The position numbers were made by a program, and so were the translations under genes. This document shows, in pieces, positions 37,047 through 45,756 of a DNA stretch of 64,000 nt (the stretch's first letter is position 1; each line of letters starts with the position of its first letter). The notes under the pieces are model-generated. The model worked only from the letters and a program-made list of their open reading frames with translations, had not been told where the DNA came from and made no database searches. This stretch comes from Nocardioides daeguensis (GTDB taxonomy: Bacteria; Actinomycetota; Actinomycetes; Propionibacteriales; Nocardioidaceae). Where the stretch lies: contig NZ_JAHTKU010000024.1 in the NCBI RefSeq assembly GCF_019192965.1, positions 1 to 64,000 of the forward strand. Reading direction: 5' to 3'.

Positions 37047-37801
37047 TCCACGCCTCCGGCGAGGGTGAGACCGCCGTCGACGACCACGGTCTGACCGGTC
37101 AGCCAGGCGGCGTCGGCGGAGAGCAGGAAGGCGACGACGCTGCCGATGTCGTCGGGCTCGCCGAGCCGCTGCAGCGGGTACTGCGCGGCGACCTCGGCCT
37201 CACGGCCCTCGTAGAGCGCGGTCGCGAACCTGGTCTTCACGACCGCGGGCGCGACCGCGTTGACCCGGATCGCGGGGCCGAGCTCGACGGCCAGCAGCTC
37301 GGTCATCGAGACGAGCATGGCCTTGCTGGCGCCGTACATGCCGATGCCGGGGGCGGGCTTCACGCCGGAGACCGACGAGACGTTGACGACGGCGCCGCCG
37401 TGCTCCTTCATCCACGCGTCGTGGACCCGCTGGGTCCAGGCCAGGGTGGCCAGGCAGTTGACCTCGAGGATCTTGCGGGCGACGGCGAGGTCCATCTCGA
37501 TCATCGGGCCGTAGGTCGGGTTGATGCCGGTGTTGTTGACCAGCAGGTCGGCGCTGCCGAAGGTCTCGATCGCCTGGCGTACGACGTCCGCCTGGTGCTC
37601 CGCGTCGTCGGCGCGACCCGCCACGCCGAGCGCGACGGAGGGCCCGCCGAGAGCGGCCACGGCCTCGTCGAGGGCCTCCTTGCCGCGTCCGGTGATCACG
37701 ACCCGGGCGCCCTCGGCGACCAGTCGCTCGGCGATGGCGAGACCGATCCCCCGGCTCGCTCCGGTGACGATCGCGGTCTTGCCCTCGAACCTGCTGCTCA
37801 C
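37043..37801 (-). CDS. SDR family oxidoreductase
   Basis: 252-aa short-chain dehydrogenase starting at GTG 37801 (VSSRFEGKTAIVTGASRGIG). The cofactor glycine motif is TGASRGIG, NNTG replaces the usual NNAG, and the catalytic Ser and YGASK are at about residues 138-155. The C-terminal VVDGGLTLAGGVE is typical. It probably oxidises a hydroxyacyl substrate in the same pathway as the next two genes. The reading frame extends far upstream but crosses the operator, so the short start is preferred. Confidence 0.87.
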   Translation of the reverse strand: MSSRFEGKTAIVTGASRGIGLAIAERLVAEGARVVITGRGKEALDEAVAALGGPSVALGVAGRADDAEHQADVVRQAIETFGSADLLVNNTGINPTYGPMIEMDLAVARKILEVNCLATLAWTQRVHDAWMKEHGGAVVNVSSVSGVKPAPGIGMYGASKAMLVSMTELLAVELGPAIRVNAVAPAVVKTRFATALYEGREAEVAAQYPLQRLGEPDDIGSVVAFLLSADAAWLTGQTVVVDGGLTLAGGVE

Positions 37802-37827
37802 GTGTCTGCCTCGCTCCGGCCCCTCGG

Positions 37828-37856
37828 TTACTAAGCGCTTGCTTAGCGTGTAGCCT
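37828..37856 (+). promoter_or_regulatory. candidate TetR-gene promoter
   Basis: TTACTA at 37828-37833 and TAGCCT at 37851-37856 are spaced 17 bp apart, suitable for -35 and -10 boxes reading toward the TetR gene. The palindromic operator lies between and over the -35 box. Confidence 0.45.
37831..37846. promoter_or_regulatory. TetR-type palindromic operator
   Basis: CTAAGCGCTTGCTTAG is a 6-bp perfect inverted repeat (CTAAGC/GCTTAG) with a 4-bp centre. It lies in the divergent intergenic region between the SDR-kinase-dehydrogenase operon and the TetR gene, so binding there would control both. Confidence 0.75.
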
Positions 37857-37912
37857 GAGTGTGCCCGGGCCGGCCCGAGCCCGTCAAGCCCCCGAGAAAG
37901 CGCGGAGCCGCG

Positions 37913-38542
37913 ATGACCACCACCCCCTCCCGCGCCGAGGCGACCCGCGCCCGGCTGCTCGAGGCGGCCGTCGTCGCGTTCTCCGAGAAGGGCTTCCACG
38001 GCACGACCACCCGCGACATCGCGGGCGCGGCCGGCATGAGCCCGGCCGCGGTCTACGTGCACCACCGCTCCAAGGAGGAGCTGCTCTTCCTCATCTCCCG
38101 CCAGGGCCACCAGCAGGCGCTCGACACCGTGCGCGCGGCGCGCGCCAGAACGCCGGACCCGGTCGGACAGGTGGCCGCGGTCGGCCGCGCGTTCGCGGAG
38201 TTCCACGCCCACCACCACACCGTCGCGCGGATCCTCAACTACGAGCTCGCCGCGCTCAGCGAGGAGCACCGGGCCACGATCGACGAGCTGCGCACCGGGA
38301 TCGACCGGGAGCTGCGCGACCTGGTGCGCGAGGGCGTGGCCGCCGGCGTGTTCGACACCCCCGACCCCGCCCTGGCCGCGACCGCGCTCGCCTCGCTCGG
38401 GATCGACATCGCGCGGTGGTACCGCGAGGACGGTGAGTGGACGCCCACCCAGATCGGCGACTACTACGCCGACCTGGCGCTGCGCCTGGTGGGCGCGGAC
38501 GCCTCGGGGGTCAGCGGGCGACCCGGATCATCTTCTTGTTGA
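37913..38542 (+). CDS. TetR/AcrR family transcriptional regulator
   Basis: 209-aa repressor. The N-terminal helix-turn-helix is GFHGTTTRDIAGAAGMSPAA with VYVHHRSKEELLF, followed by a ligand-binding C-terminal domain of about 150 aa. The ATG at 37913 fits the family; an upstream GTG-initiated extension is not family-like. It diverges from the SDR/kinase/dehydrogenase operon over a perfect palindrome and probably represses that operon until an acyl-CoA-type ligand binds. Its 3' end overlaps the convergent aldehyde dehydrogenase gene by 32 bp. Confidence 0.88.
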   Translation: MTTTPSRAEATRARLLEAAVVAFSEKGFHGTTTRDIAGAAGMSPAAVYVHHRSKEELLFLISRQGHQQALDTVRAARARTPDPVGQVAAVGRAFAEFHAHHHTVARILNYELAALSEEHRATIDELRTGIDRELRDLVREGVAAGVFDTPDPALAATALASLGIDIARWYREDGEWTPTQIGDYYADLALRLVGADASGVSGRPGSSSC

Positions 38543-39854
38543 CGAACTCGTCGATGCCGAGCGTGCCCAGCTCGCGGCCGTAGCCGGAGCGGCGCACGCC
38601 GCCGAAGGGCAGCTCGACGGCCTCCAGGCCGACGCCGTTGACGAACACCATGCCGACCTCGAGCGCGCTGGCGACGCGGTCGGCCTGCTCCGGGTCGGTC
38701 GTGTAGACGTAGGAGCCCAGACCGTACGGGGTGTCGTTCGCGATCCGGATCGCGTCCGCCTCGTCGGCCGCCCGGAAGACCATGGCGACCGGGCCGAAGA
38801 ACTCCTGGTGGTACGCCGGGTTGTCGGGCGCCACGTCGGTGAGGACGCCGACCGGGTGGAAGGCGCCGTCGCGCTCGCCGGCGGAGACGAGCGTGGCGCC
38901 CGCGCCGACCGCGGCGGCGACCTGGCCGGCCAGCTCCTCGGCCGCACCGACCGAGGACAGCGGGGCACCGGTGCCGGCGGTGGCGATCTTGTCGTGGAGC
39001 AGACCGACGAAGGCGTCGTACAGCTCGTCGACGACGACGAAGCGCTTGGCGCCGTTGCAGGCCTGGCCCACGTTGCCCGTCCGGGCGGAGAGGGCGTCGT
39101 CGACGGCGCCCGCGAGGTCGTCGGTGGACAGCAGCACGAACGGGTCGGCGCCGCCGAGCTCGAGCACGCACTTCTTCAGGTGGCGGCCGGCGAGCTCGCC
39201 GATGATCGAGCCGGCCCGCTCGGAGCCGGTGAGCGAGACGCCGTGGATCCGCGGGTCGGCGATGACGTCGGCGATCTGGTCGCTGGTGGCGTAGACGTTG
39301 ACGTAGCCGCCCTCGGGCAGGCCGGCGTCGGCGAGGATCTGCGCCTGCAGCGCGGCCGAGCGCGGGCACTGGGCGGCGTGCTTGAGGACGATGGTGTTGC
39401 CGAGCAGCAGGTTGGGCGCCGCGAACCGCGCGACCTGGTAGACGGGGTAGTTCCACGGCATGATCCCGAGCAGCGCGCCGACCGACTGGCGACGGATGAG
39501 CGCGTGGCCCTCGCCCCCGAGCAGCTCGATCTCCTGGTCGGCGAGCAGCGTCTCGGCGCGGTCGGCGTAGTACTGGTAGATGTCGGCCGAGAAGAGCACC
39601 TCGCCCTTCGCGGCCCCCAGCGCCTTGCCCATCTCGAGGTGGATCGCCTCGGCGAGCTGGTCGGCACGCTCGCGGTGCAGCTCGGCCACCCGTGCGACCA
39701 CGGCCGCCCGCTCGGCCACCGTGGTCTTCCGGCCCCACGTCTCGTGCGCGTCGGCGGCCGCGGCGACGGCAGCGGCGACCTCGGCGTCGGTGGCGGTCGG
39801 GAACGTCTCGAGCACCTCGCCGGTGGCGGGGTTGCGGACGGCGTACTTGCTCAT
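38511..39854 (-). CDS. aldehyde dehydrogenase, succinate-semialdehyde dehydrogenase-like
   Basis: 447-aa NAD(P)-dependent aldehyde dehydrogenase starting MSKYAVRNPATGEVLETFPT. It has the PWNYPVYQ cofactor segment, catalytic Glu in LELGGADPF and nucleophile Cys in NVGQACNGAKRF near residue 253. The short N-terminus and GQxC-AKRF pattern resemble GabD1/YneI-type enzymes. Succinic semialdehyde is an end product of homoprotocatechuate meta-cleavage, so this function fits its position as the last gene of the eight-gene catabolic operon. Its start overlaps the SDR stop by 1 bp. Confidence 0.87.
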   Translation of the reverse strand: MSKYAVRNPATGEVLETFPTATDAEVAAAVAAAADAHETWGRKTTVAERAAVVARVAELHRERADQLAEAIHLEMGKALGAAKGEVLFSADIYQYYADRAETLLADQEIELLGGEGHALIRRQSVGALLGIMPWNYPVYQVARFAAPNLLLGNTIVLKHAAQCPRSAALQAQILADAGLPEGGYVNVYATSDQIADVIADPRIHGVSLTGSERAGSIIGELAGRHLKKCVLELGGADPFVLLSTDDLAGAVDDALSARTGNVGQACNGAKRFVVVDELYDAFVGLLHDKIATAGTGAPLSSVGAAEELAGQVAAAVGAGATLVSAGERDGAFHPVGVLTDVAPDNPAYHQEFFGPVAMVFRAADEADAIRIANDTPYGLGSYVYTTDPEQADRVASALEVGMVFVNGVGLEAVELPFGGVRRSGYGRELGTLGIDEFVNKKMIRVAR

Positions 39855-40708
39855 CAGGGCTCCTGGTGGCGTGGGGAGTGGCGTGGGGAGGAGAGATCGA
39901 CGGACACGCGGGGATCGAGCGCGAGGGTGCCGGGGTCGACGATGCAGGAGCCGCCGTCGACGGGCAGCACCACGCCGTTGACGTACGACGCCGCGTCGGA
40001 CAGCAGCCAACCGACCGTCGCCGCGATCTCGTCGGGGTGCGCGGCACGGCGCTGGGGGACGACGGCCGTGGCGAGCCGGTAGGCGTCGGCCGTGGAGATC
40101 CCGCGCTCGGCACCGAGCTCGGCCATCTCCATGTCGCCCATCTCGGTGGCGGTCCAGCCCGGGCAGACGGCGTTGGCCCGCAGCCCGTCGCGGCCGTGGT
40201 CGACGGCGAGGGACTGGGTGAGGAGCAGCAGTCCGGCCTTGCTCGCGGAATAGGCCGCCATGCCGTCGCTGGCCCGCAGCGCGGCGACCGAGGACACGGC
40301 CACGACCGCACCCCGGGCGGCCAGGAGGTACGGCAACGCGGCCCGCACGAGGAGGAAGGGCGAGGTGAGGTTGACCCGGATCGTGTCGTCCCACTGCTCC
40401 GGGGTGACCTCGTCGACCCGGCCGACGTGGATGATCCCGTGGTTGACCACGAGCCCGTCGAGGCGGCCGAAGGTGGCGATCGTGCCGTCGACGACCCGCG
40501 CGACACCCTCGGCCTCGCTGACGTCGGCGACGACGACGTGCGCCTCGACCTGGGCACGGGTCTCCTCGGCGACCGCGCGCAGCGGCGCCTCGCGCCGGCC
40601 GCAGATCACGACCTGGTCGCCGCCCGCGGCGAGCAGGCGGGTGACGGCAGCACCGATGCCGGTGCCGCCTCCGGTGACCAGGACGACGCGTCGCTCGGTA
40701 GCGGCCAT
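39854..40708 (-). CDS. SDR family oxidoreductase of the catabolic operon
   Basis: 284-aa short-chain dehydrogenase starting MAATERRVVLVTGGGTGIGA. The cofactor motif is TGGGTGIG, NHG replaces NAG, and the catalytic Ser (VSSVAAL) and YSASK are present. A ~25-aa C-terminal extension rich in Ser, Pro and His follows the usual VDGG. It may oxidise an alcohol intermediate of the pathway. It overlaps both neighbours by 1 bp, indicating translational coupling. Confidence 0.83.
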   Translation of the reverse strand: MAATERRVVLVTGGGTGIGAAVTRLLAAGGDQVVICGRREAPLRAVAEETRAQVEAHVVVADVSEAEGVARVVDGTIATFGRLDGLVVNHGIIHVGRVDEVTPEQWDDTIRVNLTSPFLLVRAALPYLLAARGAVVAVSSVAALRASDGMAAYSASKAGLLLLTQSLAVDHGRDGLRANAVCPGWTATEMGDMEMAELGAERGISTADAYRLATAVVPQRRAAHPDEIAATVGWLLSDAASYVNGVVLPVDGGSCIVDPGTLALDPRVSVDLSSPRHSPRHQEP

Positions 40709-41421
40709 CAGCTCGTCGCCACCTCGTCGAGGAAGTAGTCGACGAGCGCGGCCGCCCGGCCCCGGACCTCGGCGTCCAGGGAGGCGATGTGCTCGATGAG
40801 CACGTCGGGATCGAGACCGCGGCTGCTGGCGTCCTCGCGGCCGCCGTCCTCGAGCCAGCCACGCACGCTCTCCGCGTCCACCTCGGGGTGGAACTGCACG
40901 GCAAGGTTGTGGCGGACCACGAACGCCTGAGGCGCGGCCGCGTTGGCGCCGATGACGGTCGCGGCGGCGGGCGGCACGAAGCGGTCGTGGTGCCACTGCG
41001 TCCAGACCCCGGCGACCGCCGGCACCCCCGAGACGGCGTGCGGGCCGATCTCCGAGACGGGCGACGCGACGACCTGGCCCCCGTGGGCATGCGCGAGCAT
41101 CTGGCCGCCGAAGCAGATCCCGAAGACGGGGACGCCGGACTCGTCGGCGGCCTGCAGCAGCGCGACCTCCGGCTTCACCCACGAGGCGACGGTGTCGCTG
41201 TAGACGCTCCACCGCGCCCCGAGCACCAACACGGCGTCGTACGCGCGGGGGTCGGGGAGGTCGACGTCGACGCCCGGGTCGTCGAAGCGGTCGGGCGGGA
41301 CGACCTGGAGGCGTTCGACGTCGTAGCCGCGCTCGACGAAGCGCTCCTCGATCCCTCCCGCCGTGAGGTAGTCGTGCCCGATGAGCAGCAGCCGCTTGCC
41401 CGTGGGGACCGGATCCGTCAT
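40708..41421 (-). CDS. class I glutamine amidotransferase-like protein
   Basis: 237-aa GATase1-fold protein with the nucleophile elbow FGICFGGQMLAHAHGG (Cys near residue 100) and the His-Glu pair in VQFHPEVDAE. Stand-alone proteins of this type include the AtdA2/TdnT component of aniline degradation, which acts with a glutamine-synthetase-like enzyme on gamma-glutamyl amines. A GS-like gene lies in the same regulon here, so hydrolysis of a gamma-glutamylated intermediate is a reasonable inference. It is in the middle of the eight-gene operon with 1-bp overlaps. Confidence 0.8.
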   Translation of the reverse strand: MTDPVPTGKRLLLIGHDYLTAGGIEERFVERGYDVERLQVVPPDRFDDPGVDVDLPDPRAYDAVLVLGARWSVYSDTVASWVKPEVALLQAADESGVPVFGICFGGQMLAHAHGGQVVASPVSEIGPHAVSGVPAVAGVWTQWHHDRFVPPAAATVIGANAAAPQAFVVRHNLAVQFHPEVDAESVRGWLEDGGREDASSRGLDPDVLIEHIASLDAEVRGRAAALVDYFLDEVATS

Positions 41422-42353
41422 CAGCCCATCGCCTCCGCCCGCTTCATGACGTCCTTGCAGAACGCCTCCATCTCCGCCTGGTCGTCGATGTACATCGACG
41501 GCTTGATGCAGATGGTGGTGAAGCCCTGCTCGAGCTGCTCGGGGATCGAGTCCATCGACGCGGCCAGGTCGGCCGGCGAGTGGTCGTCGGGGAAGGAGTA
41601 GCGCACTCCCCCGACCATCTCGAGCTCGGCGATGTCGCGTCCGGCCTCGGCCATCGCGTCGCGGATGAGCTGTAGGTCCTCGGCCGTGGGACGGCCGAAC
41701 GGGTGGAAGCCGTGGCCGTACCTCACGATCCGCTCGACGACCGCGCCGTGCGCCTTCTGCCCGCCGAACCACATCCGTGGCCCCTCGGGCCGGAACGCCT
41801 TCGGCTCGAGGTAGATGTCCTCGAAGTCGAAGTAGTGGCCGTGGTGCGTCGCGGGCGAGTGCCGGAACACCAGGTCCATCACCTCGAGCTGCTCGTCGAG
41901 GATCTTGCCGCGCTCGCGGAACGGTACGCCGAGCGCGGCGTACTCGTCCTTGCTCCAGCTCACGCTCGGCTGGACGACCAGGCGGCCCTCGGAGATCAGG
42001 TCGAGGGTGCCGAGCTCGCGGGCCAGCAGCAGCGGGTGGCGCAGTGGCGCCAGCACCGCGGCGCCGACCAGCCGGATCCGCTCGGTGACGCTGGCGATCG
42101 CCGAGAACAGCATCAGCGAGTTGGGCCACGGCATCAGCGGGTCCTGGTTGCCGGGCGCCGCGTAGTCCCGCGGGTTGCCCATCACGCCCTTGACGCTGGC
42201 ATCGGGCCCGAGGACGACGTGCTCGGAGATCATCACCGAGTCGAAGCCGGTGTCCTCGGCGATCCGGGACCAGGTGACGAGGTCGCCCAGGTTGCGGCCG
42301 TCGGTGAGGGTCCAGTTCTCACTGAGGATCATCAGCATGCGGGGTGCGGGCAC
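41421..42353 (-). CDS. LLM-class flavin-dependent oxidoreductase
   Basis: 310-aa luciferase-like TIM-barrel protein using reduced FMN or F420. Typical segments are FDSVMISEHVVLGP near residue 38, RIRLVGAAVLAPLRHPLLLARELGTLDLISEGRL near 92-125 and PRMWFGGQKAHGAVVERIVRYGHGF. The flavin type cannot be decided from sequence by eye. In the operon it could catalyse an oxygenation or an F420-dependent reduction of a pathway intermediate. It lies 27 bp after the FAH-family gene. Confidence 0.85.
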   Translation of the reverse strand: MPAPRMLMILSENWTLTDGRNLGDLVTWSRIAEDTGFDSVMISEHVVLGPDASVKGVMGNPRDYAAPGNQDPLMPWPNSLMLFSAIASVTERIRLVGAAVLAPLRHPLLLARELGTLDLISEGRLVVQPSVSWSKDEYAALGVPFRERGKILDEQLEVMDLVFRHSPATHHGHYFDFEDIYLEPKAFRPEGPRMWFGGQKAHGAVVERIVRYGHGFHPFGRPTAEDLQLIRDAMAEAGRDIAELEMVGGVRYSFPDDHSPADLAASMDSIPEQLEQGFTTICIKPSMYIDDQAEMEAFCKDVMKRAEAMG

Positions 42354-42380
42354 GGCACGTCCTTCCAGAGCCGCGCGAGC

Positions 42381-43247
42381 TCAGTGGGTGTTGGAGAGGT
42401 CGGGCTTGCGGATGCCGCGGAACTCCCAGTCGCCTCCCTGGGCGGTCGAGAGGACCTCCTCGCTCTCGGTCGGCTGCGCGCCGACGTCGCTGCGGATCGG
42501 CGTCGGGCCCTCCACGATGTGGTTGCGCAGGGTGCCGAGACCCTCGACCTCGACCTCGACGACGTCGCCGGGGTAGACGGTGCGCGAGATGGCCGGCGTA
42601 CCGGACATCAGGATGTCGCCGGGCTGCAGCGTGATCGTGCGCGCGATGTCGGCGACCAGGTAGTGCATGTCCCACTTCATCTCGCTGGTGTTGCCGTCCT
42701 GACGCACCTCACCGTTGACGATCGTGCGGATCCGCTTGTCGTGGAAGTCCCAGCCCTCGACGACGCCGGGGCCGATCGGGCACAGCGTGTCAGCACCCTT
42801 GACCCGCAGCATCGAACCGGAGTCGGTGTCGCGGAAGTCGTGGAGCCCGTAGTCGTTGCCGATGGAGTAGCCGCGGATGTAGTCGCCGGCCTCCTCGGGC
42901 GAGATGTTGCGGGCCGTCCTGCCGATCACGATGGCGATCTCGCCCTCGTAGTTGAGCCACTTGCAGCCCTGCGGGCGGACGACGGCCGACTCGTGCGCGT
43001 TGAGCGCGGAGACCGGCTTGTGGAAGTACGTCGGCGCCGGCGGCAGCTTGGTCATCATCTCCTCGACGCGCGAGGAGTAGTTGAGGTGGACGCAGACGAT
43101 CTTGCTCGGCGTCACCGGTGGCAGGTGGGTGGCGTCGGAGACGGCCACGGCGCGGCCGTCGCCGGCGACCAGGGTCTCGCCCTCGCGGCGGACGTCGACG
43201 GCGTTGCCGTCGAGCAGAATGCGGCGGTACTCGCGCAGCTCGGTCAT
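42381..43247 (-). CDS. hpaG: fumarylacetoacetate hydrolase family protein, HpaG-like
   Basis: 288-aa FAH-superfamily enzyme with the metal site NYEGEIAIVIG (Glu-x-Glu) near residue 113, preceded by PTYFHKPVSALNAHE, followed by NDYGLHDFRDTDSGSMLRVKG and SGTPAISRTVYPGD. These segments closely resemble the 5-oxopent-3-ene-1,2,5-tricarboxylate decarboxylase / 2-hydroxyhepta-2,4-diene-1,7-dioate isomerase of homoprotocatechuate degradation. The neighbouring HpaD- and HpaE-like genes support that reading. The symbol is by family resemblance. Confidence 0.82.
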   Translation of the reverse strand: MTELREYRRILLDGNAVDVRREGETLVAGDGRAVAVSDATHLPPVTPSKIVCVHLNYSSRVEEMMTKLPPAPTYFHKPVSALNAHESAVVRPQGCKWLNYEGEIAIVIGRTARNISPEEAGDYIRGYSIGNDYGLHDFRDTDSGSMLRVKGADTLCPIGPGVVEGWDFHDKRIRTIVNGEVRQDGNTSEMKWDMHYLVADIARTITLQPGDILMSGTPAISRTVYPGDVVEVEVEGLGTLRNHIVEGPTPIRSDVGAQPTESEEVLSTAQGGDWEFRGIRKPDLSNTH

Positions 43248-43280
43248 TAGGTGGTTCCTCTCGGCTCAGGTCGGCGGGGC

Positions 43281-44240
43281 TCAGCCGGCGGCCGGTACGT
43301 CGGCACCGGTCCCGCCCATCTGGCGCACGTAGTCGGGGTCGGTCGGGGTGGCGCGGGCGGCGGGGAAGCCACCCTCGGGCCGGTCGAACCAGAGGTGGAC
43401 CTGACCGGTGCCGATGGAGTTCTCGTACTCGCCGTACTGCCGCCCGGGAGCGGTGCAGTCGCCTTCTCCGAGCGCGCCGATCATCATCAGGTAGTGCTGG
43501 AAGCGGGCCTCGGGCTTGAACCGGTAGAACTCGTCCATCGTGTCGAGGACGCGGGCGTGGTCGCCGTTCTTGAACCAGCCGATCCGCTCGGCGTCGGCGG
43601 CGGCGGCCTCCGGGCTGAAGATGTGCTCGACGCCGGCGGCCTCGTGGTCGCGCAGCTGGCGCAGGCCCCAGAAGGTGTGGGACATCGCGCCCGACGCGAC
43701 GAGCAGGACCTTGCGGTCGGACTCCGCGATGGCCGCGCCGAGCGCCCGGCCCAGGCGCAGGGCGTCCTCACCGTCGGCGGTCTGGCATACGCCGATCGAG
43801 ATCCACCTCTTGTCGGGCAGGCCCCGGCCGAGGTACTCCCACACGTTGGTGGTCGCGTAGAAGATCGGCAGGCTGTGGTCGTCGATCGCCGTGATCCAGG
43901 TGGAGTTCTCCGGTCCCTTGCTGGCGACCAGGCGCGCGAGCTCGGGGTCGCCCGGGAAGTCGTAGGGTCGTCGCTCCATGCCGCGGGGCAGCTCCTCGGA
44001 CGTGAACAGTCCGCTACGACGGTCCTGGGCCGTGACGACCCACTCGACCGTGGTCGCCCAGTGGGAGTCGAGGACCACGACCGTGTCGTAGTCGAGGACG
44101 TCGAAGACCTCGCGACGCAGCTGCTGCAGGCCGGAGACCAGCGTGGTGTCCTCGCCGTTGTTCAGCTCGCGCCGGATCGTCTCCGGCAGCACGATCGTGG
44201 GGACGTGCGCGATCAGTCCCGCACCGACGACCTCACCCAT
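43281..44240 (-). CDS. hpaD: class III extradiol ring-cleavage dioxygenase, HpaD-like
   Basis: 319-aa LigB-superfamily dioxygenase starting MGEVVGAGLIAHVPTIVLPE, with a GGGAGG ribosome site. The metal His in AHVP (residue 11) and the His in VVLDSHWATTVEW match the pattern of E. coli HpaD, as do GLFTSEELP and LVASGAMSHTFWG. HpaD opens homoprotocatechuate (3,4-dihydroxyphenylacetate) next to the diol using Fe(II) and oxygen. The HpaE- and HpaG-like neighbours strongly suggest the same substrate, although related catechols are possible. Confidence 0.83.
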   Translation of the reverse strand: MGEVVGAGLIAHVPTIVLPETIRRELNNGEDTTLVSGLQQLRREVFDVLDYDTVVVLDSHWATTVEWVVTAQDRRSGLFTSEELPRGMERRPYDFPGDPELARLVASKGPENSTWITAIDDHSLPIFYATTNVWEYLGRGLPDKRWISIGVCQTADGEDALRLGRALGAAIAESDRKVLLVASGAMSHTFWGLRQLRDHEAAGVEHIFSPEAAAADAERIGWFKNGDHARVLDTMDEFYRFKPEARFQHYLMMIGALGEGDCTAPGRQYGEYENSIGTGQVHLWFDRPEGGFPAARATPTDPDYVRQMGGTGADVPAAG

Positions 44241-45756
44241 CGGACTCACCTCCCTGACCGGCGTCGCCCGCACCGACCGTCCAGCCGGTCGGCGAGAAGA
44301 CGCTGTTCTTGATGTCGGTGTAGAAGTCGAACGACCAGATGCCGCCCTCCCGGCCGATACCGGACTTGCCGTTGCCCCCGAAGGGCGCGTTGAGGTCGCG
44401 GACGAAGAAGCAGTTGACCCACACCGTGCCGGCGTCCAGGGCGGCGGAGACCCGCTCGGCGCGCTCCTTGTCACCGGTGACGACCGTGGCGGCGAGACCG
44501 AAGGGCGTGTCGTTGGCCAGGGCGACGGCCTCCTCCTCGGTCTCGAAGGTGCTGATCGTGACGACCGGGCCGAAGACCTCCTCGGTCATGATCTCGGAGT
44601 CCTTCTTCGCGCCGACGAGGATCGTGGGGCGGAAGTACAGCCCGCCCAGCTCCTCGTTGGGGCCGCCGCCGAGCAGCGGCTCGGCGCCGTCGGCGAGGGC
44701 CCGCTCGACGAAGCCGGAGATCTGCTCGAAGTGCCGTCGCGAGATCAGCGCGGAGACGTCGGTGCCCTCGTCACGGGGGTCGCCCTGCCGCAGCTGCGAC
44801 GCGCCCTCGACGACGCGGCGGGTGAACTCCTCGGCCAGCGACGAGTGCACGTACATCCGGGCGGCCTTCAGGCAGACCTGGCCGGCGTTGTCGAACTGCT
44901 CGACCGCGATCTCGACGGCGAGGTCCAGGTCGGCGTCCTCGAAGACGAGCAGCGGCGACTTGCCGCCGAGCTCGTAGGACAGCGGCACGATGTTCGTGGC
45001 CGCCGCCTTGGCGATCACGCCGGCGGTCGGGACCGAGCCGGTGAAGGCGAGCCGGTTGATGCCCGGGTGCGCGGTCAGCGGCGCGCCCGCCTGGGCGCCG
45101 GTGCCCTGGACGACGTTGAACACGCCGGCCGGCACGCCGGCCTCGTGCATGATGTCGGCCAGCAGGCTCGCCGACAGCGGCGCCCACTCCGGCGGCTTGA
45201 CGACGACCGTGTTGCCCGCGGCGAGCGCGGGTCCGATCCGCCAGGTGGCGAGCATCAGCGGGGCGTTCCACGGGGTGATGATCGCGACGACGCCGGCCGG
45301 GTCGTAGGTGATCCGCTCGCGGTGGCCGCGGCCCGGGACCTCCAGGTCGGGGTGGCCGAGCTGGTGCTCGGCGAAGTCGGCGAAGGCCCGGAAGTTCATC
45401 GCGACGCGCGGCATCACGCCGCGCCGGTGGCTGCGGATGAGCGAGCCGTTGTCGCGGGTCTCGACCAGCGAGAGGTCCTCGATGCGCGCCTCGATGCCGT
45501 CGGCCACGGCGCGCAGGATGTCGCTGCGCTCCTTGACCGGCAGCGCCGCCCACGCGGGGAAGGCCTCGCGGGCCGCGGCCACGGCGGCGTCGACCTCGAC
45601 CGCCGTACCGGCGTGGACCTCGGCGAGCACCGTCTCGTCGATCGGCGAGATGTCGGCGAACGTGGTGGCCGAGGCGACCCGCCGGCCGCCGATCCAGTGA
45701 CGGGTGTCGACCTCGACGCCCTCGACGACGGCGATCGGGTCGGCCAGCTCGCTCAT
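44233..45756 (-). CDS. hpaE: aldehyde dehydrogenase, HpaE-like
   Basis: 507-aa aldehyde dehydrogenase. It has ITPWNAPLMLATWRIGPALA, catalytic Glu in YELGGKSPLLVFED, Cys in NAGQVCLKAARMYV and EEVFGPVV. The C-terminal GREGGIWSFDFYTDIKN resembles 5-carboxymethyl-2-hydroxymuconate semialdehyde dehydrogenase, the step after HpaD cleavage. It overlaps the dioxygenase gene by 8 bp and the upstream decarboxylase-family gene by 4 bp, so the three are translationally coupled. Confidence 0.85.
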   Translation of the reverse strand: MSELADPIAVVEGVEVDTRHWIGGRRVASATTFADISPIDETVLAEVHAGTAVEVDAAVAAAREAFPAWAALPVKERSDILRAVADGIEARIEDLSLVETRDNGSLIRSHRRGVMPRVAMNFRAFADFAEHQLGHPDLEVPGRGHRERITYDPAGVVAIITPWNAPLMLATWRIGPALAAGNTVVVKPPEWAPLSASLLADIMHEAGVPAGVFNVVQGTGAQAGAPLTAHPGINRLAFTGSVPTAGVIAKAAATNIVPLSYELGGKSPLLVFEDADLDLAVEIAVEQFDNAGQVCLKAARMYVHSSLAEEFTRRVVEGASQLRQGDPRDEGTDVSALISRRHFEQISGFVERALADGAEPLLGGGPNEELGGLYFRPTILVGAKKDSEIMTEEVFGPVVTISTFETEEEAVALANDTPFGLAATVVTGDKERAERVSAALDAGTVWVNCFFVRDLNAPFGGNGKSGIGREGGIWSFDFYTDIKNSVFSPTGWTVGAGDAGQGGESDG